The notes beneath the pieces were generated by a model. It saw nothing but the letters and a program-made list of their open reading frames with translations. It was not told the origin of the DNA and searched no databases. 64,000 nt of DNA from positions 5,270,001-5,334,000 of the forward strand of contig NC_135772.1 in the NCBI RefSeq assembly GCF_028453695.1, written 5' to 3'. The translations under genes and the position numbers were made by a program. Source of the stretch: Augochlora pura (taxonomy: Eukaryota; Arthropoda; Insecta; Hymenoptera; Halictidae). This document shows positions 28,471-40,801 of this stretch, in pieces (position 1 is the first letter of the stretch; every line of letters begins with the position of its first letter).

Positions 28471-28555
28471 TTGCGCCGGTTACTGCGAAGGAAATCTGAA
28501 TTTCGCCACGGCCTCGGAGGATGACGAGGTTTACACCAAGAAGAAGGTTTCTAGG
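28471..28555 (+). CDS. cwo: clockwork orange, upstream N-terminal coding exon
   Basis: The acceptor TTAATTCACAG (ending 28470) and donor GTGAGT (28556) bound 85 bp that is open in one frame only. The exon enters with two bases owed from upstream and leaves in phase 0. It encodes YCEGNLNFATASEDDEVY and ends KKVSR. From memory, the fly cwo N-terminus just before the bHLH has the same pattern: YC, an acidic residue, LNF, then SEDD with a Tyr, then basic residues and SR leading into QDP-SHRIIEK. Joining to the exon at 36306 (QDPMSHRIIEK) restores this order in phase. The exon has no ATG, so a further upstream exon ending in phase 2 must exist; I could not place it. Confidence 0.72.
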
Positions 28556-29658
28556 GTGAGTCCTTGATCCGTACGAATCATTTCGATCGCTCGACGTGGC
28601 GCGCGAACGTTCTCTAATTGCGTGTGTCATAGTTCTCGGTAAAAGGTTAGCACCCGGAAGGAAGACCGTCGCGCCAAAATACGTAGTAGTAACACACGAG
28701 GGAAGCGCGTGCATAGACGATCGGCCATTTAGGTCAACGAGGAGAGAAAGGTTTTCCGTGTTGTCGTTCGTATCAGTCGAGGTGACGCAATCCGGTGCGG
28801 TGGTCGCGGCGATGACGGTCACGTTTCTCGAAATCGAGGATTGCGACAGCGCGCCTCCCGGATCCACGAAATCGGATCCACGTCGTCGCGGATCTTCTAT
28901 TAATTCCGATCTATTTGGGGGCCGTTTTCGCCAACTTTTCCCAAGCTGATTTTGCGACACTCGTTTTTATCCGGGGCCCACGCGTCCTCTCTTGACATTT
29001 CATTCAAACGGCTCGTGTTACGGCCGGCGTATTTATGGCCGCGCTGCGCCGCCGGCTTCGAGGCGCGCGTGTCGCGAACCGATGCATCCGCTTTCAGGAA
29101 CGCACCTGTTAATGTCGCTTACGAATCGTTCGAATCGTTTGCAAAGGTGACACTCGTACGTTGGCGCAGGGCGATTCGGTTCAGGCGATTTGGCGGCTTT
29201 TTCGTGTAGCGTTTTAAAACCGATGGATGAAATACAATAAAGTGTCTCGACTGAAAAAAAAGACTCGAAGAAAACTGCAGTCGATCGTCTCAGCGTCGAA
29301 CGTGCTTCATAATGCCTCGTTTCCCGTCGGTATGCAAACGAACGAGCAAAGAATTCATTTCCTTGAGACGCTATCGATGCAGCGGCAGAACAACAACGCG
29401 TGCATCGCGCCGACTTGAATCGAGTCGCAACTGGCGGCGCGAGACAATGCAACGCGCCGGATGCAACGACGCAAGTGTACCACGGGCACGCAAGCAATTG
29501 TGCAAGCTGCCTTGAATGATCGTTCGACGGGACACGATATCGGTGCCACGTTGCCCGGATATTTCGAGTCTTCCCTCCGCCAAAACTGGCGTTTCGCGCT
29601 TCCCGTTCGACAGCCGACGTCGACGGCGACGACGCCAGGAGTCGAACGTGCTCCGTTG

Positions 29659-32600
29659 CACGTGATCCGCGACGCAATTGCAGACCGAACGGTACGCGTC
29701 GATTCACGAACAGCCCGCATGCACCACGTGTGTAAATATTCGTTCCACGCCGCGATTTTCCGGCATTTTCCGCGCGGATAATTCGCGCGCGGTCACGTTC
29801 CACCGGCACATTTTTCTACAGATAAAACGAAGCGCGCCACAGCTTGCTCCTCGATATCGCCTGCACGTGCATCGTTTATGCTAGCTCGTTTATGGTCGCA
29901 TGCTCCGATCCGCGAACAGGAGCAGTCCGTTACCGACGCCAATATCTTTCCATTCGTTCGATCGTTCGATCCAGACGATCGGCTTTGTATCTTTCACCCG
30001 ACGCGTCGAAAATGTATCTACCTCTGTAGCATATGAACACGGACAAAATAATAAATAGGACAATCGTTGCAACTAGTCAAGAGGAAAAATAAAATGCCTA
30101 CAGTTGCGACACGCCGCGTCGTTATTCCTCTCCACGTGCGGAAATAAATCGATTATGTAAAATAAAATCCATCTATAATGTTTTTTCTTCACGAAATTTA
30201 AATTTCTAAAACGTCCGACCACGCATACTTCTAAATACGGCTGACCGATGCGACTCTATTCATTGCTCGCTATTTCTGCATGCGAATATGCCCACGTGTC
30301 GATGGTCGAACATCTTTCCATTGTTCTTATCGTTTTCGTTAGTTGTTTCGGCTTGTACCGGAGCAGAGATCTTTCCTGCGCCAAATAATGTCCCTATTCC
30401 CGGCATATCGTGTATCGCATGCTGTTAATACAAGTTTACAGGTGGTTACTGTTCGATTAATATATGTCTGCGATCGCTTTCTTAGCTTTCCATTCCTTAT
30501 CAATTCCACGATTGTTGGTATTCGAAGAATTTATCGAACGAAAAATCTGGAATTTCTATAAAAATGAAATGCGTCAACCGATATCTCATTAGGAAAGAGC
30601 CATTAGAGCTAATCGCGCGTATGCCGATTACCACGGCGAACAGCGTTGCGTATGTGCGACGATAGCGACGTCGTATTTTGCGAAAACAAAGTCAAATTAT
30701 ATTTCTGTATAAATAAAACCGATAATATAACTTTCGCGGAACCCTGTGAACGTGAAGTGGACCACAATATTAGCTACACGAGGGCGAAGAAAAGCTGAAC
30801 TTGTGGTCCCAAGTGTGTCACGTTTGAGCTGGTTTTAGATTGAAAAGTTTCTCCAAAGAATTGAATTTACTATGCTCGTATCTAGCACACGAGCATCCAT
30901 AGCTACGATATCGCATTGAAAGGAGTGTGTACCATCCCTCGACGACGCGATGGTCGTGCCACTTTTATATAAGTGGGCTGCTGTTCAAGATACGCAACAA
31001 TTTCGATCAGACATGCACGAATAACAACGTCGGAACACTGTACAGTCATCGGGGAAAGTGTCCGGATCACGTTCCTGCGAAATAATGAAACGCGAATACA
31101 ATATCGAGTACATGGATAACGATTCTTCGATTTTCAAACAGCTGCTTCTAGATTCGCGAATTACGCGCCAAGTATAAACTATTCGGAGAACAGTTTTTTA
31201 CATGGAAAGAGCCGGCGAATTCGCACGTGACTGGTGGTGTCTCTATAATCGATCGTCGAAAGATTAATCGGGATTATGCAAGAGTTTAAAACGGTGCCGG
31301 TTGTGCAATCGAAGATAAAGGCCTAACTGATTTTCGCCTGGTCTCCGTTCGAGCAACTTCGGCAACAACTTGAATTGGCAATCGGAACGATTCCAATGGT
31401 ATAGGATTGTTTTCGCGGCGGATCTGCGAAAACGAGTCAAGGATGCTCCGGAGCGTCAACGTCTCGGACACGGACGGAAAGTGAATTATTTTTGAGTCGG
31501 TGGCGGGTAAGATATCGCTTCACGAAAATAAGCGCGGGCTTATGTTACTAATCGGTTCGACTCTTTCGCAACAGTTCGCACCAGCCAATTGTACAATATC
31601 CGCGCTACCTAAATAAAATCGGGTCGTCCATTTACAGTAATTTATCGCGTATCGCGTAACGCAACCCGAACAATCGCGTATTCCCGAAGACCTACCGTAT
31701 TTATATTCTACGGAAAGGAAACGAAATTAATGGCACGTGGGTTGTTACTTAAAATAATAATGCCGTGTTACCGTGAACTTTAACGTCGGACGCACGTATC
31801 CCGGAAATTTCGATCGAACAGGTATAATCGTCGAGCTAAGAAAAAAAAAGTTCAAACAAGATCGTCGCGTGAGTCAACCAACGTTGAAGATACGCTTTAT
31901 CTGTTCCGTCGGTTCGTCCCTCGTGCTCGCACGTGTTAAAACGTTACAACCCGTTCATTCGTCGTGCACGTGATGCCATCTAGTCAGCGATTGGTTAAGC
32001 TCCATATCGGTCCCGTTCAATAAAATCGCTAATTCCGTGAACACCCGTTATTATCATCGTCGCGCAAAGCATAATGAGAAAACAGGGATGACTAGACAGT
32101 TACGTGTCCCGCGATAATTTTATCCGCTATAGAAATCGAAGAATCGTAACGATTCGCAACATTGTCGAGATGTACGTTTCCTAGTTAAAAGATAATCGCT
32201 TGAGTCACGACGGGCTCCCATGCAGCTGTTTCAAATAGTCTTTTGGGTAGGAGACTTTCTATTCGCTGTTTCACTCTCATATTAGGCCCAACCATCCCCG
32301 TTAGTCACCAGTACTCTAACCGTTAGAAAGCTTCCTTCACGCGTATCTATATTCTCTGCTGTTAAAGTATAAAATGTCTCTCTTGCGTGGAATCCGCCGA
32401 ACCCACCCCTAGCTTTATCCGCGTCTTATCGGAAAACGAAAAGAGAGAACGACGGTTTCCTGTGGTTAAGCGAGTTTCTCCGGACTTCTGTTTCACGAGG
32501 CAACGTATCGTCACGAAGGCTTGACGCAAACGTAACGATTGTTGTGAGCTTTCCGACGAATGAGACCCCAAGTACGATGTTATGGAATATCGCCTTGGAC

Positions 32601-35195
32601 TTCGCGCGGTGTCATTAGCGAAGTCGATAACGGAGCTTTCTCGATAACCGATCGGAGGTTAATCATATTATGGACCGGCACGAGATAAACAAGTGTAATA
32701 CCGATTCTGGTAAATAATACTGGGTAGTTTGGACTTTAATACAAGCTATCGGGACTGATTCTCCTGGTTTACGTACGCGAGTGGTATCGCTTTTTCCACC
32801 ACGCGCAAACCGCTCGTCTACACGGTCGCTGATGTGTTTATTGACTCTGTGTAAGAGTTGCCATTTTGTTCGAGCATTAATCTCCGTTGTTAATCCGAAT
32901 CTTAATTGCGCAGGGAACGGATGGTGCACTAGCGAGAGGAGACGGACCTCCGAACGCTTTCAACGCTTTAACGCGTTAACCGGTGAAAATCAGCCTCCGA
33001 GGTTCCCAAAAACTCGAAGCAATTTTATCAGCGAAAACTGACGCTAGGATTTTAAACTATTCGAGATACTATAAAAAAAATCGAGTTTCGACAGATAGGT
33101 CTTTCCAACTCGCAATTAGCCGATTCCACGCAACGTCTTTACACGTAGAGTCAATGGCTAGAAAAAGAATGTTGTGAATTTGCGTGTTCACGTGCGCTTC
33201 ACGAGCGGTTACGAGCAGAAACAGGAAGCAATAAACAGAGACACGTGAGCCAGTTGTACGTATTCGGTACCACATATAAGTGGCGTGTATATAGGGTGCG
33301 TTACAAATCACGTGCAGCTGATCATGAGATTATTTCGAACAGAGATAACGGTCTAGATGCGAAAATGAAATCTTGTATTTAATAATCGAATCGCCGGCGA
33401 AGGATCGCGTCGATCGAATTACGTATAATTTGAAGTGTTTCGCGTAAATCGGGGCTGCAATTAATTGTCGCAGGCTGTCGGCCTGTGTTCATGGAGCCGG
33501 TGTCGCCGTGGTATTCAAACGTGACGGAAATAATATTGCTGATTGCGTGAAGGTTGCTGAAAACAGCACGTGTTTATTCAGAGAATGCCATCCGTAATCA
33601 ACGTAGTCACATGTTTGTCCTCGTAAATGTATCTTCCACGTTCAACGTGATCGTCCGTCAGTCGTCTAAAATTAGACGACTTTCGCGAAAAACGATGTGC
33701 TCCGGCGAGACGTCAACGTCGATCGCAAACAGGAAATCGAGTTTGCGCTCGTCGAGAACCGTATCGCGCCACGCGATCGCTTTATCGTCCGTGGAATCGA
33801 ACGATTAGGTTAACTAGACACGAGCGATAAGCGTCGCGTCGGAAAACCAGACTACGTCGCGTGTTGTTGCGGCGCGCGCGCTCCTTCCCGCCGTCCATTG
33901 ATTAGATTTTAATTTAGAAGGTTCGTATTATCGTCTCGTTGCGCACTTCGCGATTCACCCGGAGGCCTTCCGCGTTTTCCGCAGCCTACACTCCTCGGCG
34001 CGGGACGCGTTTCCGGGTACGAGAGTCGAATGGAAAATACGTTTCACAATGCCGATCTTCGAAAAATCATCGACGCGTGTGCTTCCATTTTTATTCCTTG
34101 ACCCTGTTTCTCGCAACTTTGTGTCGCGAATAAAATAACGAAGCTGAATTATGTACTCGGAGTTCCGCAGTTGCAAGGGGAAGAAACTCGATCGCGAGAC
34201 GAACGGCTCCGTTGTTAAGCTGCTGGATCCGGTGATGCCCGGTTATCGTTTGAAAAACACTGGTGGGGCCACCGTGGTCAACCGTTTGCCGATAAACTCC
34301 GGTCGGCACGCAAGCTGCTGTGTCAGCCGCGAAGATTTTCTCGGTCCGGTTCTATCCGGACCTCCGCGCTGATAACTCGACCCCATTAAAGCAGTTTCCC
34401 GCAATTTTTGCCGAGATTCAGCTCCTTTCCCGGATTGCTGGTCGGCGACTGCTCGTATCGGATGCCGAGCAAACAGAAGCTTCGATGTCGGGGGTCAGCG
34501 AGCTGTTTCGATGTCAGCGCGCTGTCCCGCGGCTACCATGTTCGCTGCCAGCCCGATATCCGAACGCGGACCAGCCTTTCGCTTCTTTGACCAAACCCAA
34601 CGGCAGCACGGCGCGCTGTCTTTCCTCTAAACGGCTCGCCAACATCCAATTCTCCAAGTATACAGACTGTTTCCCTAACTTTTGCGCACAAACGCGTCCA
34701 GCGATCGCTCTCACGCACACGAGTATCTGGTTCAAGGCAGCGCAGCGAGCTCCTTTGCATAGAAAAATACGCGATGAAAAATCCCGATAGCGTTCTCAGT
34801 TTTTTTTATATGTGCAACCATTAACCATGACGCGACTGGCGCGAGAGCAACAATTCCATCGTTTGTCCCAGGCTCGTCGGGGAGAGGGGGTTAACATTAT
34901 TCGTAGCAGACCGGAAATTCGGACGCGTAGTTCCGAAAGTGCAAAAGCACTTGGCCGGCCGCGTAACGGGGGAGTTCACCCGCGGCTTGGCTTGGGGTGG
35001 GCGAGCGGGAGCATAGAAGCGGAGAAGCGGAGAAGCGAAGCAGAGAGCAGAGAGCAGAGAAGCCTCGATCGAAGCGAGCCGAGTTTCATTCAGCGAGCGG
35101 GAAAAGTGCTACGAAAGATAATTCCCCAGCGAGCTTCCTTGGCGGAACGTGTTTCCTCACGTGTTGGGCGTTATGCATCGCGTTTACAACACGTG
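29659..35195. promoter_or_regulatory. E-box field: about 15 CACGTG sites around the cwo second first exon
   Basis: CACGTG starts at 29659, 29725, 29864, 30133, 30293, 31224, 31734, 31930, 31967, 33189, 33242, 33309, 33567, 35158 and 35190: about 2.7 per kb. By eye the rest of the window has about 33, near 0.56 per kb. CACGTG is the canonical site of CLK:CYC and of cwo itself, so the field is a plausible auto- and clock-regulatory region. Counts were made by reading, and binding is inference. Confidence 0.55.
30966..31012 (+). promoter_or_regulatory. TATA-like element in the cwo intron
   Basis: TATATAAG at 30966-30973 lies 670 bp after the first E-box cluster. TCAGAC at 31007 is initiator-like but is about 43 bases from the TATA start, longer than the usual 30. 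No coding exon follows directly. It could give a non-coding leader splicing into 36306, where an ATG lies at 36315. Confidence 0.22.
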
Positions 35196-35540
35196 ATAGC
35201 ACCGCGGCGTCATCGTCGAGCGACATCTCCCTCCTCGTTAAAGGAACGTAAGCGCCGCCGCCCGTGGATCGCAGTCGTGGTCGTGCCGTATCAGAGCACG
35301 CACGGTCGAACCGAGACCGGTGTTAATTCATCGCGTTCATCATTGCGCGGTCGCGCCGTGTCGCAGCACGCATCTATCCAGAGTGTCCGTCGCACCGTAG
35401 AAGCGCTGGAAAAACCCCCGATCATCCGCGCCGAGACTCCGCTGTTCGATCGAGTACTCGTCGTTCGATCGCGAACGTTTGGTTTTCTCGATTCGTCGAT
35501 TCGGTGGTGACATTAGCAGCGTTTCGTTCGTTCAGTGCAT
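35158..35540 (+). promoter_or_regulatory. cwo proximal promoter region (paired E-boxes, initiator)
   Basis: Two CACGTG boxes start at 35158 and 35190, 32 bp apart (three helical turns). TTCAGTG at 35531-35537 contains the insect initiator TCAGT, and AGTTG at 35562, about +29, resembles a downstream promoter element. Starting at 35534, the leader before ATG 35678 would be 144 nt. An imperfect GAGAAGC/GCAGAGA run lies at about 35020-35063. The start site is inferred from motifs only. Confidence 0.4.
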
Positions 35541-35677
35541 CTCGTCCGCGGTTGCGAATCGAGTTGGAAGTGAACAAGAGGAGGGTTGACCAGTGATTTT
35601 TCAAGTTCTGTGCCATCCTTCCGGAGAACGATTTTGTGCCGCGCATCATTCCTTGCCCGGCGATTATTCTTAACATA

Positions 35678-38066
35678 ATGGTGACGCACAGCATGGACAA
35701 TATTCTGAATATGCAATATTATCCGACGAACAGTCACGTTGATGCGGCGATGCACTCGTCACCGCTGCGGAAAAGGCGATGTTTGAATAAAGAGGTGAAT
35801 TTCTCGCTGGTGTCTCTTCGCTCGCGCGCCGCTCAAAGTTGGGCGAAAATTTGGAGAAAGTTGCCCCGTGCTACGGGTTATGTTTCCGCGTTTTTTGGCA
35901 TTCGCGAACGCGTTCGGTTTCTTTCGGTTCGCTTTTCTCTTCGACGATGCGCCGCCGACGTTATATGCATTTATCGCGTTCGCATTTCATTTTCGGATGT
36001 CGCGAAAGCACAGGGAAGCAACGTAAAATGCTCGTCAAGTTATTTCGCCGCGAGGAATCCTCGTTGCTCGATATTTGCTCTGCCACGGGAATGACACACA
36101 ATCGTGAGAACCGCCGGGGGATCTCCCTAAAGTTTGTTTCACTCTCGATAACGATACAACGATAAGACTGGAGCGTGCTTGTAACTCTGGTTTAAGATAA
36201 ACATCCCGTTACGTTCTCTAGCAGTCGTCAAAATGTTAGCTCGCCTTCCCATATTTTACGAACGCGTGATCGTCTTCTAACGAGTTCTCTTAATTTTGGT
36301 TGCAGCAAGATCCGATGTCTCATAGGATCATCGAGAAACGGAGAAGGGATCGCATGAACAATTGCTTGGCAGATTTGAGCAGGCTCATCCCAGCCGAGTA
36401 TCTGAAGAAGGGCAGAGGTCGCGTAGAGAAGACGGAGATCATCGAAATGGCGATTCGTCATATGAAGCATCTTCAAAGTCTTCGACAAGGTACGGGTCGC
36501 AACGATATCCCGAATCGTTCGGTGAAATTGCTTATGCGTTGGAGCACGATGTCCATACGTCCTTGTTCGTATGTAAATTATTCCGGTGACCTTTCCGTTT
36601 CCTTTTCCTCGAATAATTCCTTCCCCCCGAACGTCGATCGGGTTGCCAAAATCGAACGAGACGAAATCGATCGTCTAATCGGTCCAGCTCTCCGTCGTTC
36701 CTAATTTTAATCGCTGTCCACGTTTTCAGAAACGAAGCACCCTGCAGTGACGTCAGCGCCCACGCACCCCGAGGACAGCGTGGACAGCGTCTCCCACTCA
36801 ACGGTGACGTCCACCGCAGCCGAGCACTATAGGCTGGGTTTCCAAGAGTGTCTCAGCGAAACCATGCACTTCCTCGTCGAGGTGGAAGGTTTCTTCGCTA
36901 GGGATTCGCTCTGCGTGCAGCTGATCAACCATCTGCAACAACACTGCGAGAGGATCTTGGCTACCAGTGAGTGTCGACGCCATTGTATGCTCGATTCGCC
37001 CACCGTTTCGAACGGAGAGGTCTGAAGGGCAAAATATTTAGCAAACGGAATATTACAATAATCTGATTGAACGAACACGTACAGGCCGCGCGCATACTCG
37101 AGCATCGAGTGTCATAGATAACACTTTCCCCTCGCGAGACGAGTAATCGAGCGTCTTGCAGAGATTAGGTCGACATTTTCACCAATAGAATTCAATTTAC
37201 TCGACGCGATATCGATTCGATGCCCTTCTCGATGCTCAGGGTGCTCGCGATTGCTAACGGAAGAATCGGCTATTCGACGTTCGTCGATCACGCGATACAG
37301 AGGACCGATTCAATTATCGAACTTGCAAAAATAATTTCTCGACTCTACCCAGAGATAATAAGAACTCGTTGCGACCGTGATGTTGCTTGAAACTTGATAT
37401 GTTGTTGCAACGCGAACTCGTTTCCGCGAGCAGATAAGTTCGAGCAGAAAGGGTCTCGGAGTGGACTGAATTTAATCTTGAAATCTGATTTTAGGCGACA
37501 GGTTAGGCTTCCCTCATCCGGAGATGCCAACCTCGAACGGCACCGTGAACGGAGGCTACTCTCACACCAGCATTCCCACGATATGTCAGCCGAACGCCCA
37601 CTCGGACCAAGGCTCGAGTTCCGGCGTGAGCTCGTTCGGGGACCCGGAGCGTCCGTTGCAGTCGACGATCATACCGCCGCCGGTGATCGTGAGCGACGAC
37701 AGCAATCACAGTACCCATTCGCACAGCACGCCGCCCAGCACCAGCTGCAAGCCCTCCAATTACAAGTTCAAGAGCTCCATCAAGCAAAGGTTCTCCGCGG
37801 AAAGGATAAAGTCGAGCCCGCCGCCAGCGACCACCGCGGAGAAGCCATCTTCGTGGCACGGGGTACCGATCTTTGCTTTGCACGACGGCGGAGCCTTCTA
37901 CGTGCCGCTGACGGTCGAAGCGTCGCTGCTGAGGCCCCATTTCAATCTGATCGCGGACACTGGTCCGGACACGGTCCTGCATCCTGTCACGATCTCGGTC
38001 AACTTCAATCAGTCGACTCCGTCGCCGTGGTCGAACCACCATAGCCCCACGCATCATCAGACATAA
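35678..38066 (+). CDS. cwo: clockwork orange, bHLH-Orange transcriptional repressor (369-aa isoform)
   Basis: Exons 35678-35794, 36306-36489, 36730-36966 and 37495-38066 (TAA) join in phases 0, 1, 1 to give 369 residues. Residues about 44-98 are the bHLH (SHRIIEKRRRDRMNN to AIRHMKHLQ); 132-178 are the Orange domain (EHYRLGFQECLSETMHF to ERILA). A Ser/Pro/His-rich region follows, with YKFKSSIKQRF (about 269-279) and VPIFALHDGGAFYVPLTVE (about 303-321), both also present in fly cwo. There is no terminal WRPW, as in fly cwo. cwo binds CACGTG E-boxes and represses CLK:CYC targets in the circadian clock. The first exon here (start MVTHSMDNILNMQYY) is an alternative to the exon at 28471-28555; both end in phase 0. 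The ATG at 35678 is the first in frame after the inferred initiator. Confidence 0.95.
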
Positions 38067-38898
38067 GACAGCGAGAGGCGCTTCGACTTTTTCTTTCTAT
38101 TCTATCGCGCTGCGATTCGCTGACGTTATGGGTCGGCCGACGGACGTCGGGTCCACCCACCATGGTTCCGCGGACGTAGGACCCGCTTCAAAAACGATAC
38201 GAACGCTCTCGATCAAGCTGCACGACTCGACGAGGATCGAGGTTCGATCGTTGTCTCGGCGATCACCAGATACTGGCAGATCCAAGTACTTTGGGTGGTC
38301 GGATGGCGTTCCACGGCAGAGAGGAGCCATCGCTGGAGCTCCTGGTTTAAGTTTCTTTCTGGTTCTTTAGTTTGTAAGATTCGACGAACACTGCTTATTA
38401 TCGTGCCCGTTTCACCAAGGATGGAGGTGTCGAGGATATTTTTGTATATTTACCGAGGCTGTGGGTTGTCTTAGCATTTACAAGGTTCGAGAGACGAAGC
38501 GATATAGAGATTGGAGGTAGAGATAGAGTATTAGGGCGTGTAGCCCCTCCCGGTTACTTTGGCTTCGGTGTGTCTTTTCTTTCTTTTACGTAGATCGTAC
38601 CGTCGTACCGACGAGAACCGTTCCTCTGTTTCTTTTTTGTAATATCCGCGAATCGTCTCTTTTCGTTTCATCCTCCTCTGCCTCTGATCCGTTTGTTCTT
38701 ACATGCTTTGATTCTAGTTTCGTTTTCTTTTGATCCGTTCTCTCTCTCTCTCTCTCTCTCTCATTCTCATCTCTTCTTTTTCTATTATTTCTGTGATCCG
38801 ACGAACACGTCGCGGCGTCGCAACTTCAACATGGAACTTTAAGTTTCATCGACGTTTGCCAATTAGTATTAAAAATTCGTTTTCTTTTTCTTTCTCTG

Positions 38899-38932
<34 letters not shown>

Positions 38933-39370
38933 GTTAAAAACGGATAGCGTCTTCGCAATGTTTTCGGTTGATGGACGGAATTTCATTTTCTCAAGACGCG
39001 AGACGACCGAGAGAAGTGCCTACACCCTGTTTTCTGGTTTAATCGATTCCAATTCATGTGATTAGTCCCGTATGTACGAAGAAGAAGAAGAAGAAGAAGA
39101 AGAAGAAGAAGAAGAAGAAGAAGAAGAAGAAGAAAAGTGTTTAGTTTCTGCGAATAATTGTGTGTCGCGTATTCGATCGCGAACGTGGATCGAAGCTGCT
39201 CGACGCCCCGGCAATACGGGCCTCAGCAATCAAAGACTGACCAAGACCTGCATTACACTAACTTCTTGTAAGATCATTGCATTAAATATATATTTGTACA
39301 TACCATGTCTAGTTGTATCGTTAATGAAGAATTTATGCGGAATAAATTATATTTACCATAAGCGCCTACG
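38067..39370 (+). other. cwo 3' UTR with microsatellites
   Basis: Non-coding sequence after the cwo stop, T-rich, ending near AATAAA at 39341-39346, about 1.28 kb past the stop. It contains (TC)n at 38740-38762 and 38900-38929 and a (GAA)19 tract at 39078-39134. The poly-Glu reading frame over the GAA tract is not a gene. Confidence 0.6.
39078..39134. repeat. (GAA)19 trinucleotide microsatellite
   Basis: Nineteen uninterrupted GAA units inside the inferred cwo 3' UTR. In RNA this is a purine-only GAA run, a type of sequence that can bind SR proteins and is length-unstable. Confidence 0.95.
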
Positions 39371-39754
39371 ATCTTTCTCAATGTACAAGCTTCCACCAAC
39401 CCCTGACGCGTTTTCGTTGCCCCCGACCCATTTTACTGCACGCATGAATTGTAAATTAATTATTTGTTCGCAGTGGTATTAATTGAGTCAACAATTAGGA
39501 TATTACATCGAATATCGTTGTATCGTTGAATACGAAAATTTTATAAAAATTGTTCGATAATAACCATAGGTCAACCGAACGGTGTTTGTATGGAGAAATG
39601 CTCATGTTATTACAGTAAAAATGAACAATTCGTTGCACGTCTAGATTATGGATGAAACCTTGTATATCTTTCCTAAAACAAGTGAAAGTAAAGCGACGCT
39701 TGGATCGAAATGGTCGCAAGACCCAACATCCAAGGACGAGAAACAAGGATTCAA

Positions 39755-40801
39755 CGAATTGCAATTAAAATTTTTTTTATTACATCAACATAATACTGGC
39801 TAAGGGTCAAACAATTGTAGAACGCGTCTATTAGGGGTATGGAGATTAACACGAGCGAACCACGTGACGAAACCCGCCCGCGAACGAGAGGGAGCGTGTT
39901 TTCGTTCCCCTTTCGCCGTGTCATGGGGGAGCTACGGCCGGGTCGCGACAGGGACAGGAGGGGTACAGTAGTCTAATGATCCCTAACTAGAGATAAATAC
40001 AATCTTATAGAAGTAATAAAATTAATTGCAGCGAGGCAACAACCAAGTCTTCAAAGAAATCAGCCTTAACGAATTTCTCGAAATAAATCGATTAAAAAAG
40101 TCGGGGATGCGAGGCAGCGGTACACATGCAGAGTGTGATGGCGTGCGCGCGCGCGCTCGCGCGCGGTGGTTGTCGCGCGATGCAGCATGCTGGGTGTAAA
40201 CGGTGTCTGTTGCTTTGGTAAAAGAAGAGATCGATCGTCGGCGAGGTTTCCGTCTAAAGTCCCGTATGCGAATTCGAATTCGAGCACGACGCCACCTTGA
40301 AATTTTCCGATGAAATCTGATCGCGAATGGAATCGTGGAATCGAGGATGTGCCCGACACCGCTGCCTCGATATTTCGTCTCGTCGCCACGACTATCATCC
40401 CCCGTCTGTCGTCTTTCGGTGTGGTATTGTAATGCGTGTATGTATGTAATTGAAAAACCTAACTACACAGAGTCCAAGGGAACTGAGTATTACCTGTAAT
40501 TGGACACATATCTTCGTCAATGTAAGAGTGAGTAAAAACGTAAGAACTCCACCTAGAATATGTGGGGTGTGCGCGGGGCATGGGTGAACTGAATGTGCAG
40601 ATTCGGATAGATGCGCGGATTCAACACTACCGGATAATGTAACGGGGGTAAGCACAACATTTTTTCACTTTTGGTATAACTAGTTGAGTATAAGTTGAAT
40701 GGAGCAGCCGCGGTGTACTGTATCCGAGAGGAGAATCCCCGAGCGGAGACGCTCGTCGGGAGCCAGCCAACGGACTGCGAGCTTCCGAGGAAGCTTGATG
40801 G
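39755..40801 (-). other. Probable EF-1alpha 3' UTR and poly(A) signal
   Basis: On the minus strand an AATAAA (plus-strand TTTATT at 39776-39781) lies about 1.02 kb past the EF-1alpha stop. No ORF of interest lies between. It ends about 400 bp from the inferred end of the convergent cwo transcript (39346). A run of alternating GC at 40143-40165 is the only other notable sequence. Confidence 0.5.

Noticed and set aside
29033..29809. 258-codon minus-strand ORF
   Set aside because: Longest unassigned ORF, but no motif, several overlapping ORFs on both strands, and CpG-rich sequence with few stops.
34812..35510. 232-codon plus-strand ORF
   Set aside because: Arg/Ser-rich reading of the cwo promoter region; no domain.
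39072..39482. ORF beginning with a poly-Glu run
   Set aside because: Translation of the (GAA)19 microsatellite in the cwo 3' UTR.
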